A DNA stretch of 18,394 bases. Source: an uncultured Eubacteriales bacterium. Its GTDB lineage: Bacteria > Bacillota > Clostridia > Christensenellales > Borkfalkiaceae. Numbering within the stretch: position 1 is the first letter of the stretch; each line of letters opens with the position of its first letter. The position numbers and the translations under genes were made by a program. Shown piece after piece: positions 15,693-18,394 of this stretch. The DNA lies in contig UQZE01000027.1 in assembly GCA_900545325.1 (NCBI GenBank), positions 1 through 18,394 of the forward strand. Reading direction: 5' to 3'. Below the pieces are notes generated by a model. That model searched no databases. It was not told the origin of the DNA and saw only the letters and a list, made by a program, of their open reading frames with translations.

Positions 15693-16106
15693 TTATCTCG
15701 CGGTATAAACGCCGCGTTCCGCAATCTGAACTTCGATATCTTCCAAAAATCTTTCCGCCTTGCCGCTGTCCTTTGATCCTTTGCTTTTCGTCAGCTCGAT
15801 TTTAACGTCGTCCAGCGCCTGACGGATTTTTTCGTCGATCGCCTTCACCTTTTCGTCCGCAGACGGCGAAAGATATTTCAGTTTTTCCTGCAAAGCCTTT
15901 AATTTATCCGTCATTTCGTCCTTGCCCGACGCGAGCACGAGCAGAACGTCCACCGACTGCGCGTTATCGCCCACGCGGCGGCGGCTTTCCAGCAGAAGTT
16001 CGCGCTCGTCCTTTTTACCGCCCTTTTTTCTAAGCAGCACAACGGCGGCGGCCGCGATCAGCACAACGGCAACAGCAATAATAATCCATACGTATACAGG
16101 CATCAT
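15693..16106 (-). CDS. small single-span membrane protein with helical cytoplasmic part
   Basis: 137 aa of unknown family. Residues 4-25 are one strongly hydrophobic span (VYVWIIIAVAVVLIAAAAVV) followed by LRKKGGKK, so the short N-terminus is outside and the rest lies in the cytoplasm. Residues 33-137 are predicted helical with regular charges (KLKALQEKLKYL, EKVKAIDEKIRQALDDVKIE). It could anchor the operon's filament or SPFH proteins at the membrane. Two adjacent ATGs are present; AAGGAG at 16120-16115 lies 8 nt from the first, which is chosen. It sits 25 nt after the SPFH gene. Confidence 0.75.
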   Translation of the reverse strand: MMPVYVWIIIAVAVVLIAAAAVVLLRKKGGKKDERELLLESRRRVGDNAQSVDVLLVLASGKDEMTDKLKALQEKLKYLSPSADEKVKAIDEKIRQALDDVKIELTKSKGSKDSGKAERFLEDIEVQIAERGVYTAR

Positions 16107-16131
16107 GATTTTATCTCCTTTTTCTTTTTAT

Positions 16132-17130
16132 TTATTGTAATTTTGCGCCGCAGCCGCTGCAGAAATTTGCAGACGCGGCGTTTTCCTTTTTGCAGGACGG
16201 GCATATTTTTACGGTATTGCCTACCTGTTTGCCGCAGCCAGGACAGAATTTATCCCCCGCCTCGTACGAGTGGCCGCAGTTGGGGCAGAACCTGCCCGCG
16301 CCCCTCGCGCCGCCTTTCGGCTCCCAGCCGATGGCCTTGCACACTTCGAGATATTTTTCGTAATCGTTCTTTTCAAGTTCGCGCAGGAATTTTTCCTTTT
16401 CCCAGTTTTTATCGTCGCGCGCTTCCGCCTCGATCTTTTCCGCGCGGAGTTTCGCCTCTTCCTCTTCTCTTTCCCTCTTTTCGCGTTTCGCCGTTTCTAT
16501 CGCCTTGACGTATTCGTCGGCGATCATCACGCTCGCAAGGGTGAAAGAAAACATTTTCAGGCCGTAATCTTCTTCGAACATTTTGGAAAGTTCGGGCAGA
16601 ACGGACTGCGCGATCTCGTCCTTATGTTCGCTTAAACGATCATACGTAAGGCTCTTTTCGCGCATGGCACGGGCGATGGCGGGTTCCACCTTGCTCATCA
16701 TGCGCATGGCGAGCCGTTCTTTCAGCTGGTTGATATCGAACTGTTTCTGCGCCCCTATCAGTTCGAGATAGGCTTTTCTCGGGTTGCAGATCTGCACTTC
16801 GAATTCCCCGTGTGCGCCGACCTTGATGGGAACGTCCGTTTCCGTATCGCGGAAAGAAAACTGCGTCTTCGTGCCCCAGTTGACCTTGAGTTTGGCCGTT
16901 TTGGACATAAAGATGACTTCGACCAGAATGTTCTGCGTTTTTTTGCTCTTGGGATCGAAAATGCTGTGGCTGCCGCTGTTGAGGGTATCCATCATCTGCC
17001 CGTCTTTCAGCAAAATGGCGTTATGCGTTTCGGGTACGACGACTTTTGCGTCGGGATCGAGGCCGTCGGTGCTCTTCTTGACGAAAAGTTCGTCGTTATT
17101 CCCCTGATACGTCATAATAAAATTTTTCAT
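16132..17130 (-). CDS. SPFH/band-7 domain protein with two C-terminal zinc ribbons
   Basis: 332 aa, first gene of the operon. Residues about 20-215 are an SPFH (flotillin/prohibitin-like) domain of the soluble kind without an N-terminal span, with the segments GLDPDAKVVVPETHNAIL, TQFSFRDTETDVPIKVGAHG and MFSFTLASVMIADE. A charged coiled coil (210-255) follows, then zinc ribbon 1 (C282, C285, C296, C299) and zinc ribbon 2 (C310, C313, C324, C327). The layout matches Bacillus subtilis YdjI, which is encoded with PspA, itself an ESCRT-III relative; that pairing is from memory. SPFH proteins form membrane-bound cages or microdomains. Here it may recruit the other zinc-ribbon proteins and ESCRT-like subunits. 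GGAGG 8 nt upstream supports ATG 17130. Confidence 0.9.
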   Translation of the reverse strand: MKNFIMTYQGNNDELFVKKSTDGLDPDAKVVVPETHNAILLKDGQMMDTLNSGSHSIFDPKSKKTQNILVEVIFMSKTAKLKVNWGTKTQFSFRDTETDVPIKVGAHGEFEVQICNPRKAYLELIGAQKQFDINQLKERLAMRMMSKVEPAIARAMREKSLTYDRLSEHKDEIAQSVLPELSKMFEEDYGLKMFSFTLASVMIADEYVKAIETAKREKREREEEEAKLRAEKIEAEARDDKNWEKEKFLRELEKNDYEKYLEVCKAIGWEPKGGARGAGRFCPNCGHSYEAGDKFCPGCGKQVGNTVKICPSCKKENAASANFCSGCGAKLQ

Positions 17131-17188
17131 TGCTTCTACCTCCGAATCGAACTCGCGCGGCTTTCGGAAAAGACCGCCCCTAAAACGC

Positions 17189-17228
17189 GTTGTTCTGCTT
17201 ATATAAGCAGAACAACCCCGCGGGGTTG
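17189..17228 (-). promoter_or_regulatory. two overlapping perfect palindromes in the leader of the ESCRT/TIR operon
   Basis: Palindrome A is 28 bp without mismatch (17189-17216): GTTGTTCTGCTTAT and its exact complement, centred at 17202.5. Palindrome B is 16 bp (17213-17228): CAACCCCGCGGGGTTG. They share four bases, 17213-17216. Both lie downstream of the predicted start near 17253, so in RNA they would be hairpins that compete for the shared bases; in DNA they could be repressor sites acting as a roadblock. There is no T-run after either, so they are not simple terminators. Confidence 0.6.
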
Positions 17229-17259
17229 AAAATCTCCGTAAAATCGCATATTTTTAATA

Positions 17260-17289
17260 ATTATATCACGTTATGATTTATTTTGTCAA
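17260..17289 (-). promoter_or_regulatory. strong sigma-A promoter of the nine-gene ESCRT/TIR operon
   Basis: On the minus strand, TTGACA (17289-17284) and TATAAT (17265-17260) are both perfect consensus with an 18-bp spacer. A TGA just before the -10 gives the extended -10 form TGnTATAAT. The expected start is near 17253, giving a leader of about 120 nt with two palindromes before ATG 17130. So strong a core promoter implies either steady expression or repression/attenuation downstream. Confidence 0.85.
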
Positions 17290-17341
17290 TAATTGTTTTA
17301 CCGATAAACGGCGTTTATACGTAAAATCTCCGATATTAAAT

Positions 17342-17370
17342 AAAAAGCCCCCGCAAAAGCGCAGGGGCCC
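17342..17370 (-). terminator. intrinsic terminator of the oxidoreductase gene
   Basis: Read on the minus strand just after the stop codon at 17375-17373: a GC-rich stem, GCCCCTGCG, loop CTTT, return arm TGCGGGGGC (one G-T pair), then TTTTTA. It separates the oxidoreductase from the ESCRT/TIR operon promoter about 55 bp further on, so the operon is an independent unit. Confidence 0.88.
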
Positions 17371-17372
17371 GT

Positions 17373-18394
17373 TTATTTTTCCATGCCGCAGGGATAAGCA
17401 TCCTCTGCGGCGGCCTTATCGGCGAAAATACTTTCGTAAAGGCGGTAGCCGCCCGAAAAATGATAACAGTCGAAACCGTTTTGCGACAAAATCCTCGCCG
17501 CGACATAACTCCGCACGCCGCTCTGACACATAATGAACACCGTCTTTCCCTTGTCGAGTTCGTCCAGCCTTCCGCGCAGGTCGTCGAGCGGGATATTTAT
17601 AAATCCTTCGGCATGCGCGCGGCGGTATTCCCCCGCCGTGCGGGTATCGAGCAGAACGACGTCTCCGCGTTTCCGCAGCGAAGCCAAGTCTTCATAATGA
17701 AACTGCTTTACAAGCCCTTTTTCGATATTTTCTATCATAAGCCCCGCCATGTTCACGGGATCTTTCGCGGAAGAATACGGCGGCGCGTAGGCGAGGTCGA
17801 GCTCTTTGAGTTCGTCCGCCTTCATTCCCGCCCGCATAGCGGTCGCAAGCACGTCTATCCGCTTGTCCACCCCCTCTCTTCCGACGATCTCCGCACCGAG
17901 AAGTTTCAGCGTTTTCCGTTCGTAGAGCACTTTCATGGTCATGACCTTCGCGCCGGGATAATACCCCGCGTGCGAGGACGGGGACAAAACGACCTTTTCA
18001 AAATCGTACCCCGCGGCGCGCGCGGCTTTTTCGTTGAGTCCCGTAGTTGCCGCCGTCAGTCCGAACAGCTTGATGACCGAAGAGCCCTGCGGCCCTCCGT
18101 ATCTGCTCCCGACGCCGCAGATATTGTCCGCGGCGACGCGCCCCTGTTTGTTCGCAGGCCCCGCAAGCGAAACGACCGCCTTTTCGCCCGTTACGAAATA
18201 TTCCGTTTCGACCGCGTCGCCCACGGCGTAGATATCCGGGTCGGAAGTCTGCATTCTGTCGTTCACGGCAACCGCCCCCTTTACGCCCAGCCGCAGCCCC
18301 GCCTCTTTGGCAAGGGAACTTTCGGGAACGACGCCGATCGCCAAAACCGCCATATCCGTAGGGATTTCGCCCCTGTCTTTTACGGCCGTAGATC
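17373..18394 (-). CDS. pyridine nucleotide-disulfide oxidoreductase with rhodanese domain (CoA-disulfide reductase type), 5' end missing
   Basis: About 339 C-terminal residues are visible; the reading frame stays open to the right edge (residues STAVKDRGEIPTDMAVLAIG at the edge), so the FAD-binding N-terminus and start are outside. Seen: second FAD motif DIYAVGDAVE; the dimerisation domain typical of CoA-disulfide reductase/NADH oxidase (LGAEIVGREGVDKRIDVLAT, LDLAYAPPYSSAKDPVN); then a rhodanese domain over the last 110 or so residues with LLDTRTAGEY and the active cysteine in CQSGVRSYVA. Such fusions reduce CoA disulfide, per/polysulfides or thiosulfate-derived sulfane sulfur with NAD(P)H, and are common in anaerobes for sulfur and oxygen stress. 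The redox Cys of the N-terminal half is not visible, so the exact activity is open. No link to the operon next door beyond position. Confidence 0.9.
   Translation of the reverse strand, partial: STAVKDRGEIPTDMAVLAIGVVPESSLAKEAGLRLGVKGAVAVNDRMQTSDPDIYAVGDAVETEYFVTGEKAVVSLAGPANKQGRVAADNICGVGSRYGGPQGSSVIKLFGLTAATTGLNEKAARAAGYDFEKVVLSPSSHAGYYPGAKVMTMKVLYERKTLKLLGAEIVGREGVDKRIDVLATAMRAGMKADELKELDLAYAPPYSSAKDPVNMAGLMIENIEKGLVKQFHYEDLASLRKRGDVVLLDTRTAGEYRRAHAEGFINIPLDDLRGRLDELDKGKTVFIMCQSGVRSYVAARILSQNGFDCYHFSGGYRLYESIFADKAAAEDAYPCGMEK

Noticed and set aside
1..18394. CRISPR array, insertion sequence, tRNA or phage attachment site
   Set aside because: No regularly spaced repeats, transposase or integrase frames, tRNA-like cloverleaf or flanking direct repeats were found on reading both strands.

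Overview
The window looks like the chromosome of an anaerobic, low-to-mid GC Bacillota (Clostridia-type gut bacterium). The grounds are strong AAGGAG/GGAGG ribosome sites, consensus sigma-A promoters, an oxygen-sensitive glycyl-radical activating enzyme, and TIR proteins of a zinc-ribbon/TPR type that I remember as common in gut Clostridia. Genus cannot be decided from this sequence. No rRNA, tRNA, transposase or CRISPR array is visible.

Left end (1-3844): a sugar/aglycone metabolism locus. A family 2 glycoside hydrolase, a radical-SAM glycyl-radical activase and the first 25 codons of the next gene (probably the glycyl-radical enzyme) form a minus-strand operon. It is transcribed away from a divergent ArsR-type regulator with a novel-looking C-terminal half. 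The divergent region (2681-2926) holds one promoter for each direction and several inverted repeats, including a 14+14 bp one midway between the two -35 boxes.

Centre (3902-17130): nine minus-strand genes, spaced 1-43 nt apart, that appear to be one 13.2 kb operon driven by a perfect TTGACA-18-TATAAT promoter at 17260-17289. In transcription order they are: (1) SPFH/band-7 protein with two zinc ribbons; (2) small membrane-anchored helical protein; (3) helical protein that may be ESCRT-III-like; (4) zinc ribbon-TPR-TIR protein with one membrane span and an RCC1-like outer domain; (5) ESCRT-III/Snf7-like protein; (6) Vps4-like AAA ATPase with an N-terminal MIT-like domain; (7) zinc-ribbon trypsin-like protease; (8) BrxL-like AAA protein without a Lon protease domain; (9) zinc ribbon-TIR-TPR protein with about eight membrane spans. 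The operon ends at a bidirectional terminator at 3858-3881.

My reading is that this is a membrane-associated stress or defence system. ESCRT-III-like filaments and their Vps4-like disassembly ATPase would work with an SPFH scaffold, two membrane-tethered TIR (putative NAD-cleaving) effectors, an intracellular serine protease and a BrxL-like motor. I do not know of a described bacterial system with this set of parts. The parts are read from sequence motifs; the joint function is inference.

Right end (17342-18394): a terminator and the C-terminal part of a pyridine nucleotide-disulfide oxidoreductase fused to a rhodanese domain, cut by the window edge. No stretch over 300 bases lacks a gene; the two largest gaps (2681-2926 and 17131-17372) are both regulatory.
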